The notes under the pieces were generated by a model. That model was given only the letters and a program-made list of their open reading frames with translations, was not told the DNA's origin and made no database searches. The position numbers and the translations under genes were made by a program. Shown here in pieces: positions 8,361 through 17,621 of a stretch of DNA of 64,000 nt; positions within the stretch are counted from its first letter, which is position 1; each line of letters starts with the position of its first letter. Source of the DNA: CAYFWF01 sp964346815 (GTDB lineage: Bacteria > Acidobacteriota > Aminicenantia > Aminicenantales > Aminicenantaceae); NCBI GenBank assembly GCA_964346815.1, contig CAYFWF010000049.1:100813-164812 (forward strand). Reading direction: 5' to 3'.

Positions 8361-9398
8361 CTATTCTTTTCGCTCTGGGGCCACTGAAAGGATTTTTTGT
8401 ATGAGCATTTCGTCCTTGGGAAGTTGACCGACGTCCGAAAGCCTCGGCAAGAGAATAGCCCAGTTTTTATCTATGGCAAAGACTTTCTTGAACAAGGGGA
8501 GGCTCTTTTCGACATTTCCTGTTGCTGCAAGGGTAACTGCAGGCCAGAAGATCATTTCCGCATTGTCAGGATACATCTCCATAGCTCTGGTATAGGCTTT
8601 CATTGCATCTTCGATCTTGTTTTCTGTCAGATATTCATCTCCTCGGTTCATATGATTATAGGCTTTGTTGAGTCTGAGAAGACGCTTGAGTTCCTGCACA
8701 GGTGTGGGATGGTCTTCGATTCTCAGGTCGTAGATCCTGTCTTTCCACCAGATACCAGAGCTTTTACCGCTGACCACGACGAGAGCAGCCGATTGCTTCC
8801 CCCTGATGTCGCCCCCTTCATACTGGGCTGCCTCGAGGGCGGCAACCAGTCTGTCGGCCAGCTTTCCCTTGGTATTAAGAAAGGCTTCGGCCATTGCATC
8901 CCAAACAGTGTCCTTGAGCATCAGATTAGCCTGGCAGGAAAATCCATCTCCGATGAAGTGGCCGGCTTCAGGGATACAGTTTTTACCTGTGTGGACAGCT
9001 GCGTGTCCCTGAGCATCCACCATTGCGACCTGACGGACATCCTCGTTCTCATCCGCGCTGACCAGCGCACTGAGGGCTTGTTCAGCGCTTTTTCCAGTCT
9101 TCATGATCTCAAGCCCCAGGGGTCCATAAGAGACTTCGACAAAAGACTGCGTGGCAACAGCTCCGACCTCTGCCTCCACCCAGGGGACAAGAAATCCCAC
9201 CGAAAACCAGTGGGACTGTACTGCAGCTCCCAGTTGTCCCGTCTCTTTATCATACGCAACGATGGAGTAGGTAGCGGCCGGTCGGATTTTCCTTTCGGTC
9301 AAGTCTGGGGCAGAGCGACCGGAAGATGGTCTGAAACCAGTCAAACCGGATGCGGCGAAAAGAAGCACACATAAAATGAGAACTCTAGATTTTCTCAT
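8361..9398 (-). CDS. Secreted DUF1028 (Ntn-hydrolase-like) protein with TPR tail
   Basis: A 345-residue protein. The start at 9398 follows AAAGGAGGGTATC and opens a signal peptide (MRKSRVLILCVLLFAASGLT); an in-frame ATG 37 codons upstream adds only charged sequence. Residues about 30-255 match the DUF1028 family, with ATYSIVAYDKETGQLGAAVQ at its start and GDGFSCQANLM in the middle. DUF1028 is predicted to be an Ntn-type hydrolase, often found near peptidases and amidohydrolases, but its substrate is unknown. Residues about 265-345 form two or so TPR helices (AYNHMNRGDEYLTENKIEDA...AYTRAMEMYPDNAEM). The gene sits next to two secreted aminopeptidases, which fits a peptide-degradation role by context only. 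Confidence 0.82.
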   Translation of the reverse strand: MRKSRVLILCVLLFAASGLTGFRPSSGRSAPDLTERKIRPAATYSIVAYDKETGQLGAAVQSHWFSVGFLVPWVEAEVGAVATQSFVEVSYGPLGLEIMKTGKSAEQALSALVSADENEDVRQVAMVDAQGHAAVHTGKNCIPEAGHFIGDGFSCQANLMLKDTVWDAMAEAFLNTKGKLADRLVAALEAAQYEGGDIRGKQSAALVVVSGKSSGIWWKDRIYDLRIEDHPTPVQELKRLLRLNKAYNHMNRGDEYLTENKIEDAMKAYTRAMEMYPDNAEMIFWPAVTLAATGNVEKSLPLFKKVFAIDKNWAILLPRLSDVGQLPKDEMLIQKILSVAPERKE

Positions 9399-9659
9399 GA
9401 TACCCTCCTTTTTTTCTTCTTTTATTTTGTCCCATGCATCCATGAGTTCAAGGTAGTCAGATCTTGTGAAGACGAACTCTCTAGGGTCTGGCTTCATGGT
9501 GCGCTTCACTAAACATACAAAAGCTGCCTATCCGCCGTCAATCAAATTTCTGCTGTCTGTTCACAAGCGGACATAAAATGTTCTGAAGCGTACGATTTTT
9601 TCCTTCTTTATGTAGTTCTGAGTGAGGTTTCATCTGGAAGAAATCCGATGGCATGGTTT

Positions 9660-9687
9660 TTGCACACCTTGCGCTGTTAGGTATATA
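9660..9687 (+). promoter_or_regulatory. Candidate sigma-70 promoter for the FtsX-type permease
   Basis: TTGCAC (9660-9665), 16 bases, TATATA (9682-9687), about 35 bases ahead of the permease ATG. This is a motif match only. Confidence 0.4.
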
Positions 9688-9724
9688 AGGATGTCAGGTA
9701 GAATGAAGTTTGAATCCATAGGGT

Positions 9725-12391
9725 ATGATGAGGAAAAAGAAAATGTTTGAGTTGGAAAAGGCCATAAGGAACTGGAAGAAGGCCCTCCATAAAATCGAAT
9801 CGTTGGAGGATGGACACATCCAGGAGCTGGAAGCTCACCTCAGGGATGAGATAGAGGTACGGGTCAGCCGGGGTGAAAATAAAGAAGAGGCATTCCAGAA
9901 AGCTGTGAGAAGTATCGGAAAAATCCTGGACATCGGAGCCGAGGTCTACAAAATCCACACCCGCAACATTTCCGGTCGTCCCCCTTGGGAACTGCGCCGC
10001 TTCATGCCGGCTCTCGTTTGGAACTATCTGAAAATCGCCCTGCGCAAGGTCAGGAGGCAGAAAGGTTTTTCGATTATCAACATCGCCGGCCTGGCAATCG
10101 GGATGGCCGCTTGTATCCTCATCCTGATATGGGTCCAGGATGAGCTAAGCTATGATAAATTCCACAAGAACGCGGATCAAATCTTCCGTATCAACACCGA
10201 AGACACTTCTGGAGGAGCGAGTTTTCTCCTGGCGGGCTCCCCTGCCCCACTGGGACAGGCCTTGGTGGACGAAGTACCGGAGGTCCTGAGCTTCACCCGT
10301 GTGCAGTCTGGATGGTCGAGATGGAATCTCCATCTCGGAGAGAAGCGCTTTCTGGAAGAGTATTTGGCTGCGGTAGATCCGACTTTTTTTAAAATTTTTA
10401 AGTTCCCATTTATCCAGGGCGACCCGAGCACGGCATTGGCTGACCGCTATTCCATCGTGCTCACCGAGGATTTGGCCCAAAAAATCTTTGAGGAGGAAGA
10501 TCCTATGGGAAAAATCGTTCAGCTGAACGATGCGGATATGACCGTAACAGGGATCATCCGGAACATCCCCCGCAATTCCCACTTCCACTTCACATACGCT
10601 TTTCCTGCGATCAACATGACAAAATGGCGGGAATCCAAGCTGGATGAATGGACCTACACTCAGTTTGCGACCTATGTTACGCTGCGGAAAGACGCCCATA
10701 TCGCTGAAGTCGAAAAGAAGATGATGGGTATCGTCAGACAGCACCTACCTGAAGAACATCGAGCAAAGGGAAGAGTGTACTTTCAGCCGCTCAAAGAGAT
10801 CCACCTCCATTCCACCGGCATCAACACCTGGATGCTTGCCTATCCCAACAAAGGGAATATCGCCTACGTCTATATCTTTTCCTTGACCGCCTTCTGTATA
10901 CTGATTCTCGCCTGCATCAACTTCATGAATCTCTCCACTGCACGCTACGCTGTTCGGGCCAAAGAGGTCGGAATGCGCAAAGTGGTGGGGGCCAGAAGGC
11001 CAGATCTTATCAAGCAGTTTCTGGGAGAGTCGATCCTTTTGACCTTTCTGTCGCTCTTTGCCGCCGCAGTCCTGGTGGAGCTTATGCTTCCGACCTTCGG
11101 CAGACTTGCAGGTAAAGACCTGAGGCTGATTCAATCGGGAAACTGGCAGATTCTGGCTGGCCTGTTTGTTATCGCGTTGATGACGAGCCTTATTTCCGGA
11201 AGCTATCCGGCTGTTTTCCTCTCCTCATTCCAGCCTGTGAAGGTCATCAAGAACATGGGAGACCTTGGCTCAAGCCGTGGAGGAGGCATGCGGAAGGCTT
11301 TGGTTGTCCTTCAGTTCACCTTTACAATCGGCCTGATCATCTGTACGGGAGTCATTTATCTTCAACTTCACTTCATGCGGAACAGAGATTTGGGTTACGA
11401 TACGGAAAATATCATTTCTTTTGCTGGCTACAACGAGTATGAGGAAAACTACGAGGCGTCAAAGAGCGAACTTCTCCAAAGTCCCTATGTGGAGGCAGTT
11501 TGTAGAGGTTTTCCACCCCCGGCAGGAGAATGGGGGACAACAGAGGTCGACTGGGAAAGTAAGGATCCTTCTTTGGAGGTCAAGATCGCCAGGGGGGCGT
11601 GCAGCAACGATTATCTCAAAGTCTTCGACCTCAAGATAGCAGAAGGACGCTTTTTCTCACCTGAATTTGCCGATGACGGCCAGAACTGGGTGCTGAATGA
11701 GACAGCAGTCATGGCGATGGAGCTCGAAGAACCCGTCGGAAAATGGTTTTCCTTCAGAGGCCAAAAAGGTACCGTCATCGGAATCCTGAAGGATTTCCAT
11801 GGGTCTTCGCTCCACAATCCAATCGCTCCGGTGGCCATGCAGCCGGGGCAGGGATTTCACGTGTTCGTAAAGTACAAGGCTGGAAATATGAGTGAACTGC
11901 TGACATTCTTGAAAACGAAGTGGGACAAGTTTGTCGGAGCACATATCCCCTTTCGGTACGAATTCATGGATGAAAATATCGAGAACTGGTACAGGACAGA
12001 GCAGCGAATCGGAAAAATATTCCGTTATTTCACGGCACTCACTATGTTCATAGCCTGTCTGGGGCTGTTCGGACTGGCTTCATTCATGGCCGAACGGCGG
12101 ACCAAGGAAATCGGCATTCGAAAAGTGTTGGGGGCAGGGATTTCAGGAATCGTGGTGCTGTTGACCAAAGAATTTGCCGGGTGGGTTTTAGTGGCCAATG
12201 CATTCGCCTGGCCCGCGGCTTATTTTGTCTCAAAAAGGTGGCTGCAGGGATTCGCTTACAGGGTTGACCTGGGATGGGAAATCTTCGTATTCTCAGCGGG
12301 AGTGGCGCTTTTGATCGCCGCAGCCACAGTCAGCTATCAAGCTCTGAAGGCCGCCACCTCAAATCCGGCAAAAGCCCTCCGCTACGAATAA
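9725..12391 (+). CDS. FtsX/MacB-type ABC transporter permease with N-terminal prefix domain
   Basis: An 888-residue inner-membrane protein. Residues 1-95 form a charged cytoplasmic 'permease prefix' domain, as in acidobacterial permeases. A first membrane helix (about 107-128) is followed by a MacB-like periplasmic domain, three more helices (about 375-500), then a second copy of the same plan (helix near 525-545, periplasmic domain, three C-terminal helices). Both halves end their periplasmic part before the FtsX signature: RAKEVGMRKVVGARR in the first, RTKEIGIRKVLGAG in the second. MacB-like systems do mechanotransmission or export of lipoproteins, peptides or antibiotics rather than import. 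No ATPase gene is adjacent, so its partner must be encoded elsewhere. Substrate is unknown. Confidence 0.88.
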   Translation: MMRKKKMFELEKAIRNWKKALHKIESLEDGHIQELEAHLRDEIEVRVSRGENKEEAFQKAVRSIGKILDIGAEVYKIHTRNISGRPPWELRRFMPALVWNYLKIALRKVRRQKGFSIINIAGLAIGMAACILILIWVQDELSYDKFHKNADQIFRINTEDTSGGASFLLAGSPAPLGQALVDEVPEVLSFTRVQSGWSRWNLHLGEKRFLEEYLAAVDPTFFKIFKFPFIQGDPSTALADRYSIVLTEDLAQKIFEEEDPMGKIVQLNDADMTVTGIIRNIPRNSHFHFTYAFPAINMTKWRESKLDEWTYTQFATYVTLRKDAHIAEVEKKMMGIVRQHLPEEHRAKGRVYFQPLKEIHLHSTGINTWMLAYPNKGNIAYVYIFSLTAFCILILACINFMNLSTARYAVRAKEVGMRKVVGARRPDLIKQFLGESILLTFLSLFAAAVLVELMLPTFGRLAGKDLRLIQSGNWQILAGLFVIALMTSLISGSYPAVFLSSFQPVKVIKNMGDLGSSRGGGMRKALVVLQFTFTIGLIICTGVIYLQLHFMRNRDLGYDTENIISFAGYNEYEENYEASKSELLQSPYVEAVCRGFPPPAGEWGTTEVDWESKDPSLEVKIARGACSNDYLKVFDLKIAEGRFFSPEFADDGQNWVLNETAVMAMELEEPVGKWFSFRGQKGTVIGILKDFHGSSLHNPIAPVAMQPGQGFHVFVKYKAGNMSELLTFLKTKWDKFVGAHIPFRYEFMDENIENWYRTEQRIGKIFRYFTALTMFIACLGLFGLASFMAERRTKEIGIRKVLGAGISGIVVLLTKEFAGWVLVANAFAWPAAYFVSKRWLQGFAYRVDLGWEIFVFSAGVALLIAAATVSYQALKAATSNPAKALRYE

Positions 12392-12427
12392 TCCCCTCTA
12401 ATTCTAATTCGGTGCCAGTATACCCAA

Positions 12428-14440
12428 TTACCTAATTCGCCTCTCAGGTTCGGCTCGATCGATCCAAACTGTCATCTCTCCTGTCCCGCGGTGGGACCAG
12501 GCATAGTAAGGGATGGCGGTAAGTGTCTTCTCTTTTCCGTCCTGAAATGCTCTTCCTTTGATAACCACAAGCCCATTAAGGAAATCAGGGTCATATTCTG
12601 CGAAAAACTCCGGATCCCCTGACAGCATCAAGTCCAGAGCCTTCCCTCCGTGATCGATACCTTCAACACAGTAGACCAGAGGGCCTCGTTCCAAGGCTGC
12701 TTTTCCAAGGTTCTCTTTAACATTTGGATGGCTCACCACGAGCCGGACAGGCATGGGAAGGTCGATTTTGACAGTGTCGCCGGGTTTCCACATGCGTCGA
12801 AGCCGCACAAAGCCATTTTCCAGCCCGATAGTCATGGATTCATCATTGACCGTTATCTCTGGTTGTGCGTCAACTGCATTCCCATAGCGATACAGGTCTC
12901 CTGGAACAGGCTGATTTTGGGCCCAGCCAGGGATACGGACATAGAGTGTGAACTCGGTCTCATGAGTGGGTGATATCTTTATTCTGACTTTTCCATCCCA
13001 GGGATACTGCGTCTCCTGCTCGATTCTAATCATTTGACCGCCAAGGTTTACGGTCGTTTCACTGACGACGAAAAGGTTGAGATAGATCTCGTCCTCTGTC
13101 GAGGCATAAATATATCCTGGAATCGAGGGAATAAAGCGTGCGATGTTCCCAGGACAGCAGGCCGTCCCGAACCACGGTTGTCGGCAGGCTGCGCCCTTGT
13201 TGAACCTGAACTTTCCATCTGAAGCCAATGGATTAGGATAGAAAAAAGTATCTCCTTCTAAAGATACCCCCACAACGACTCCATTGTACAGAGTTCGCTC
13301 CAGAACATCGATGTACCTGGCATTCTTATGGAGTAGAAACAACCGGTGGTTCCACAACACGCTTCCGATGGCAGCGCAGGTCTCATTGTAAGATGTCAGA
13401 TTGGGAAGTTCATAATTTTTTCCGAACCGCTCTCGGTCATGATGGGCCCCAAGTCCTCCGGTCAGCGCCATCTTCTTAGTCACCACATTCTCCCAGAGCC
13501 TGTCGCTAGCATGAACATATTCTTCATCTCCGGTGAGTGCCGCGACATCTGCCATGCCTGCGAACATATACATCGCCCGCACAGCATGTCCGACAGCTTC
13601 TTCCTGTTCGAGGACCGGCTTGTGCGCCTGGATTTGAATGGGGTCGTTGTAGATAGCAAACCGGTGTCCTTCAGGGTAGAATTTGAGCTTGAGATCCCTT
13701 CCCCTTTGGTCGAGGAAATATTTGGCCAGGTTCAGGTAGTCCTGGTTGCCAGTCACCCGATAGAGTTTGACCAGGCCTATCTCCACTTCTTGGTGCCCAG
13801 GCGCAGATCTCAATTTATCCGGACCGAACGTTCTGACCAGAAGGTCCGCATTCTTGATTGCGATATCCAGAAAATTGCGTTTGCCGGTTGCCTGGTAATG
13901 GGCCACAGCAGCCTCATACATATGTCCGACATTATACAGCTCATGGCTGACGCCAAGGTTGGACCATCGCTCTTCTCCTATCCCGATGACTGGCTTCTCC
14001 GGCGATGCCGTGCGTGGCGTAAACAGATAGCCGTCCTCCTCCTGGGCTGCTGCTATAATCCCGATCAACTCGTCCAGGTATTTTTCAAGCTCTGGATCAG
14101 ACTCGGTGGCTAAAGTGTAAGCCGCTCCCTCCATCACCTTGTACACATCGGTATCGTTGTATCTCTCCCCTTTGTACTCCCCTTGCTTCAAACCACCGGC
14201 AATTTCGAAGTTATCCACGCGCCCAGTTTCTTCATTTTGCTCCATAGCAAAGGGAATAGTGACTCTTCGGTTTGTCTCCATCCTCGACCGCCAGAATTCA
14301 TCCAAAATCTTCACTTTGGTAAACTCCACTGGTTTGACTGAATAATCTCTTTTGCCCTTCCCCTGACAGGCTATTCCAACGATGAGAAGCGCAACAAAAC
14401 AGAATACATGTGCCGGGAAAAGTAATTTTTTCTTCGTCAT
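12428..14440 (-). CDS. GH127-family glycoside hydrolase (beta-L-arabinofuranosidase-like) lipoprotein
   Basis: A 670-residue protein. The ATG at 14440 is chosen because it follows GAGGATAAA and opens a lipoprotein signal peptide ending in IVGIAC; an earlier in-frame ATG adds 19 unlikely residues. The body matches GH127/DUF1680. In the characterised enzyme a zinc-bound cysteine is the nucleophile, held by Glu and three Cys; here YNETCA supplies Glu and Cys, and GTACCPGN supplies the paired Cys. It would cleave L-arabinofuranosyl or related sugar ends outside the cytoplasm, anchored to a membrane by lipid. It is transcribed alone, with an inverted repeat about 130 bases upstream. The nearby MFS gene could take up a product, but that is only positional. 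Confidence 0.87.
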   Translation of the reverse strand: MTKKKLLFPAHVFCFVALLIVGIACQGKGKRDYSVKPVEFTKVKILDEFWRSRMETNRRVTIPFAMEQNEETGRVDNFEIAGGLKQGEYKGERYNDTDVYKVMEGAAYTLATESDPELEKYLDELIGIIAAAQEEDGYLFTPRTASPEKPVIGIGEERWSNLGVSHELYNVGHMYEAAVAHYQATGKRNFLDIAIKNADLLVRTFGPDKLRSAPGHQEVEIGLVKLYRVTGNQDYLNLAKYFLDQRGRDLKLKFYPEGHRFAIYNDPIQIQAHKPVLEQEEAVGHAVRAMYMFAGMADVAALTGDEEYVHASDRLWENVVTKKMALTGGLGAHHDRERFGKNYELPNLTSYNETCAAIGSVLWNHRLFLLHKNARYIDVLERTLYNGVVVGVSLEGDTFFYPNPLASDGKFRFNKGAACRQPWFGTACCPGNIARFIPSIPGYIYASTEDEIYLNLFVVSETTVNLGGQMIRIEQETQYPWDGKVRIKISPTHETEFTLYVRIPGWAQNQPVPGDLYRYGNAVDAQPEITVNDESMTIGLENGFVRLRRMWKPGDTVKIDLPMPVRLVVSHPNVKENLGKAALERGPLVYCVEGIDHGGKALDLMLSGDPEFFAEYDPDFLNGLVVIKGRAFQDGKEKTLTAIPYYAWSHRGTGEMTVWIDRAEPERRIR

Positions 14441-14572
14441 TTTATCCTCGGGAAATAGAACTATTTCCAGCTTACGCCACTTATTTTCTAGATGCAAATA
14501 TTTATGTCAATTCAATATTCTAAGGTCAGTTTTTTCAAGACACAAAACACCCTAGGGCTCGAAGGTAAAAAT

Positions 14573-14595
14573 TTTTATAACTTCCAGTTATAAAA
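14573..14595. promoter_or_regulatory. Perfect 10-bp inverted repeat, possible operator
   Basis: TTTTATAACT, spacer TCC, AGTTATAAAA. It lies about 130 bases upstream of the GH127 start and past the end of the MFS gene. A further half-site-like AGTTATAAA occurs near 14628. There is no T-run beyond what the repeat itself holds, so an operator or leader hairpin is likelier than a terminator. Confidence 0.45.
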
Positions 14596-14809
14596 TTGGC
14601 ATTTTTTTTGTTTTCTATTGCTGAGAGTTATAAAGGAGGCAGTCTGAGAGACGGATTAAGAGCAGGGTGTCCACTCGCCAAATCAAAACCATAGCCCTAG
14701 AATTGAGAGATTATGAATCCTGTTTCTGAAATAGGCCTTTCATAATTCTGTAATCGCGTTTACTGTCACCCCATTAAGGGTAAAAATGCCTTACTCCGAG
14801 GCCTTTCTG

Positions 14810-16087
14810 TCAGGAAGCATTGTCGGCCTTAGCCTGCGCTTCTTTTGTCGGCAGCTCCAGACCGATCCCTTGTTTCTTGTCAGCCCTGAGCAGAAGAATC
14901 GAAAAGATGAGTCCCACAAATCCCAGCATGGCGAACATGATTTCCATATTGGTGTAGTCATCTCCTGAGAGATCCACGATCTTCCCGGCCAGCATCGGAA
15001 ACAGAAAAAGCCCGAACATCTGAACCCAGGCCACCAGTCCAAAAGCTGTACCAAGAAATTTCTCTTTGACCAATATGGGAATGGCCGGCCAGAGGGCCGC
15101 AGGGACAAGCGAGAAGGAGACACCGAGAATCAAAAACGATACAGCAGGGTGAACGAATGTCAACCCGAGCAGAAGGTGTGCCGGGACGAGCATTAACGAT
15201 CCTAGAACCATGATCTTCCCCCTATGCCCGAACTTATCGACCAGCAGGCCCAAAAGAGGAGTGAAGATCATGGAAGCTGTCATGATATAAGAGGTATACA
15301 GCCCTCCCTTTGCCGCCGAAAGACCGAACTTCATCTGGAGAAATCTCGGCGCATGATTGGAAAAGGGAAAAATCGCCGAATAGAATGTCACACACAAAAT
15401 GCTGATAAACCAAAAAGCAGAACTCAGCTTGAAGATATCTTTAACCACCACTTTCTCCTCTAAGCCTGCTTTAATCTTTTTATCCACATCCTTGTCGATG
15501 ACCAGGTAGATTAAAAAGAGGATAAAGGATACCAGCATGACCGCCGCACTGGCCCATACAGACCAGCGCCACGAACCGGTCCAGTCGGCTATTTGAGCAG
15601 CCGTGTTCAATGCCAGTATGGTTCCCAGCCTCATCACCGTAATATTCAAACCATAGGCAAATCCTAATTCCTTCCCCTTGAACCAACGTGCGATCACCTT
15701 GTTGGTAACGAGGAGGGTTGATTCAGACCCGAATCCGAAGATTATCCTTCCGATGAGCATCACCACAAGGGATTTTCCTGCACCGAGTGCAGTAATGACC
15801 GATCCCAACAGAACAAGAAAAACGTAGAAGGTGCCCGCTTTTCTTATGCCGAATCGATCAAGAACAAATCCAGCGACAATCAGCAAGAAAAGAAGGTTGG
15901 GAAGGGAATAAAACGAAAAAAGCAGCCCAAACCGGGCATTGTCGATGCCCATATCCTGTTGAATAAATTCATTTATCGGGCTCAACACATCATAAATATA
16001 GTAGGATCCGAACATCACCATGCTGATCACAAAGAGAACCAGCCAGCGCCCCCAGTGCTTGTTCACTTTTTTTACTTCGTTGGCCAT
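14810..16087 (-). CDS. MFS transporter
   Basis: A 425-residue major facilitator protein with about 12 predicted membrane helices, starting with LVLFVISMVMFGSYYIYDVL. The loop 2-3 signature appears as GFVLDRFGIRKAG and its second-half counterpart as GLLVDKFGHRGKIMV. The overall pattern resembles the MFSD1-like branch of peptide or organic-anion carriers, but the substrate is uncertain. It is transcribed away from the aldo/keto reductase gene, with the divergent control region at 16088-16286. The GH127 gene downstream on the same strand starts 370 bases away, too far to assume an operon. Confidence 0.85.
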   Translation of the reverse strand: MANEVKKVNKHWGRWLVLFVISMVMFGSYYIYDVLSPINEFIQQDMGIDNARFGLLFSFYSLPNLLFLLIVAGFVLDRFGIRKAGTFYVFLVLLGSVITALGAGKSLVVMLIGRIIFGFGSESTLLVTNKVIARWFKGKELGFAYGLNITVMRLGTILALNTAAQIADWTGSWRWSVWASAAVMLVSFILFLIYLVIDKDVDKKIKAGLEEKVVVKDIFKLSSAFWFISILCVTFYSAIFPFSNHAPRFLQMKFGLSAAKGGLYTSYIMTASMIFTPLLGLLVDKFGHRGKIMVLGSLMLVPAHLLLGLTFVHPAVSFLILGVSFSLVPAALWPAIPILVKEKFLGTAFGLVAWVQMFGLFLFPMLAGKIVDLSGDDYTNMEIMFAMLGFVGLIFSILLLRADKKQGIGLELPTKEAQAKADNAS

Positions 16088-16221
16088 TCTGGACTCCCTT
16101 CTTGAAAACTGGATAAATTCACAAAAATTCGCTTACGAGAACTTCCTTTGTAAGAGCATGATGACATTGATATCACAGCCATGGAGTTCAGTCAAATAAG
16201 AAGTGATGTTGAGAATCCTTG

Positions 16222-16250
16222 TTGACATTTATCCTGTTCCAAAATATATT
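16222..16250 (+). promoter_or_regulatory. Strong sigma-70 promoter for the aldo/keto reductase
   Basis: TTGACA (16222-16227), exactly 17 bases, TATATT (16245-16250), followed by a GAGGAGG ribosome-binding site (16276-16282) and ATG at 16287. This is a near-consensus housekeeping promoter. A second TTGACA (16249-16254) overlaps the -10 element. Confidence 0.7.
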
Positions 16251-16286
16251 GACAGCCTATAAAAGTAATCTCTCAGAGGAGGCAGT

Positions 16287-17621
16287 ATGCAAAAGAAGAA
16301 AGATACTACCCGCAGGAACTTTTTAAAGGCTACAACATTGGGTCTCTTCGGTGCAGGAATCGCTGCTAAAGACGGATGGGCTCGCACCAAAGGAAGCAAA
16401 AGCACTGATCCACAACAAGTCCAAGAAAAACCAGAAGTCAAAATCAAGGATCACCGCATTTTAGGCCGGACAGGATTCAAGGTATCAGACCTCGGTACAG
16501 GTTATATCCGGGACGAAGGAATTATGGCAGCCATGCTGGATGCTGGCATCAATTACATAGATACAGGAGAAAGTTACCCTGGATCCCACCAGATGATCGG
16601 TAAAGTGATCAAGGATCGCGACCGCAAATCGCTTTTCATCACATCCAAGATGCTGATGGAGGGAGAGACGTCCAAGGAAGCGCTTATCAAGCGGACGCAA
16701 AAAATTCTTCAGGACCTGGGAACAGAATACGTCGACTGTATGATGCTGCACTGTCCCGAAACAGTGGAAGCTCTCCAACATGAGGGATTTCACGCCGCCA
16801 TGCAGGAGCTCAAGACCAACGGACGGATCCGCTATATTGGGGCTTCCAACCACGGTTCGTTTTGGTTCAGAGACCCGGAGCAGACTATGGATAAAATCCT
16901 CTTGGCCGCAGCCGGAGACGGGCGCTTCGATGTCTTCCTTTTTGCCTACAACTTCCTCAGGATGGACCAGTCGGAAAAAGTTCTGGAGGTCTGCCACGAG
17001 AAAAAAATCGGAACCACCATGATGAAGACCACCCCGGTTTTCAATTACTATAAAGTCAAATCTTCGGTGGAGAGGACGGAAAAAGCAGGAAAAGACGTCC
17101 ACCCCCTTTACAAGGAAGGGCTGGTAAGGTTCAAAGCCAACCTGGACAAGGCCGAACACTTCATTAAAAAACACAACCTGCAAAACCCCGACGAAATCAG
17201 GGCAGCCGCCATCAAGTTCGTTCTTTCCAATCCCCGTGTCAGCACGGTCTGCTGTTCCATCGGAACCTATGACGAGCTGGACCGGATACTCAGCCTTTCG
17301 GGAAGAGCACTGGACGAAGCAGACAAAGCAATCCTGACAGCCTACAAGCAGGGATGCGGCGGGTTCTACTGCCGTCATGCCTGCGGAGTGTGCGAGCCCT
17401 CCTGCCCTCATGGAGTGCCGGTGAATTCCATCATGCGCTTTAACCACTACTTCGTCGCCCAGGGCAGAGAAAGGGAAGCCATGGAGAAGTACAACAAGAT
17501 TCCCGGTGTTAAAGCCGAGGTTTGCAGGACGTGCTCAGGCTTGTGCGAAGCTGCCTGCCCTTACGACGTTCCCATCCAGGGTATGCTCATCCTCGCACAC
17601 CAACTGCTTTCTTTGGCTTAG
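16287..17621 (+). CDS. Tat-exported aldo/keto reductase with C-terminal [4Fe-4S] clusters
   Basis: A 444-residue protein. The N-terminus has a twin-arginine signal (TTRRNFLKATTLGLFGAGIA), so it is probably exported folded with its cofactors. The middle is an aldo/keto reductase barrel in which all four catalytic positions can be seen: Asp in YIDTGESY, Tyr in the same motif, Lys in ITSKM and His in MLHCPE. The last 90 residues hold two cysteine groups, CRHACGVCEPSC (C-x3-C-x2-C-x3-C) and CRTCSGLCEAAC (C-x2-C-x3-C-x3-C), as in ferredoxin-type iron-sulfur domains. It may pass electrons between a periplasmic carbonyl substrate and a membrane donor rather than use NADPH. Its stop codon overlaps that of the convergent hydrolase gene. 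Substrate unknown. Confidence 0.88.
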   Translation: MQKKKDTTRRNFLKATTLGLFGAGIAAKDGWARTKGSKSTDPQQVQEKPEVKIKDHRILGRTGFKVSDLGTGYIRDEGIMAAMLDAGINYIDTGESYPGSHQMIGKVIKDRDRKSLFITSKMLMEGETSKEALIKRTQKILQDLGTEYVDCMMLHCPETVEALQHEGFHAAMQELKTNGRIRYIGASNHGSFWFRDPEQTMDKILLAAAGDGRFDVFLFAYNFLRMDQSEKVLEVCHEKKIGTTMMKTTPVFNYYKVKSSVERTEKAGKDVHPLYKEGLVRFKANLDKAEHFIKKHNLQNPDEIRAAAIKFVLSNPRVSTVCCSIGTYDELDRILSLSGRALDEADKAILTAYKQGCGGFYCRHACGVCEPSCPHGVPVNSIMRFNHYFVAQGREREAMEKYNKIPGVKAEVCRTCSGLCEAACPYDVPIQGMLILAHQLLSLA

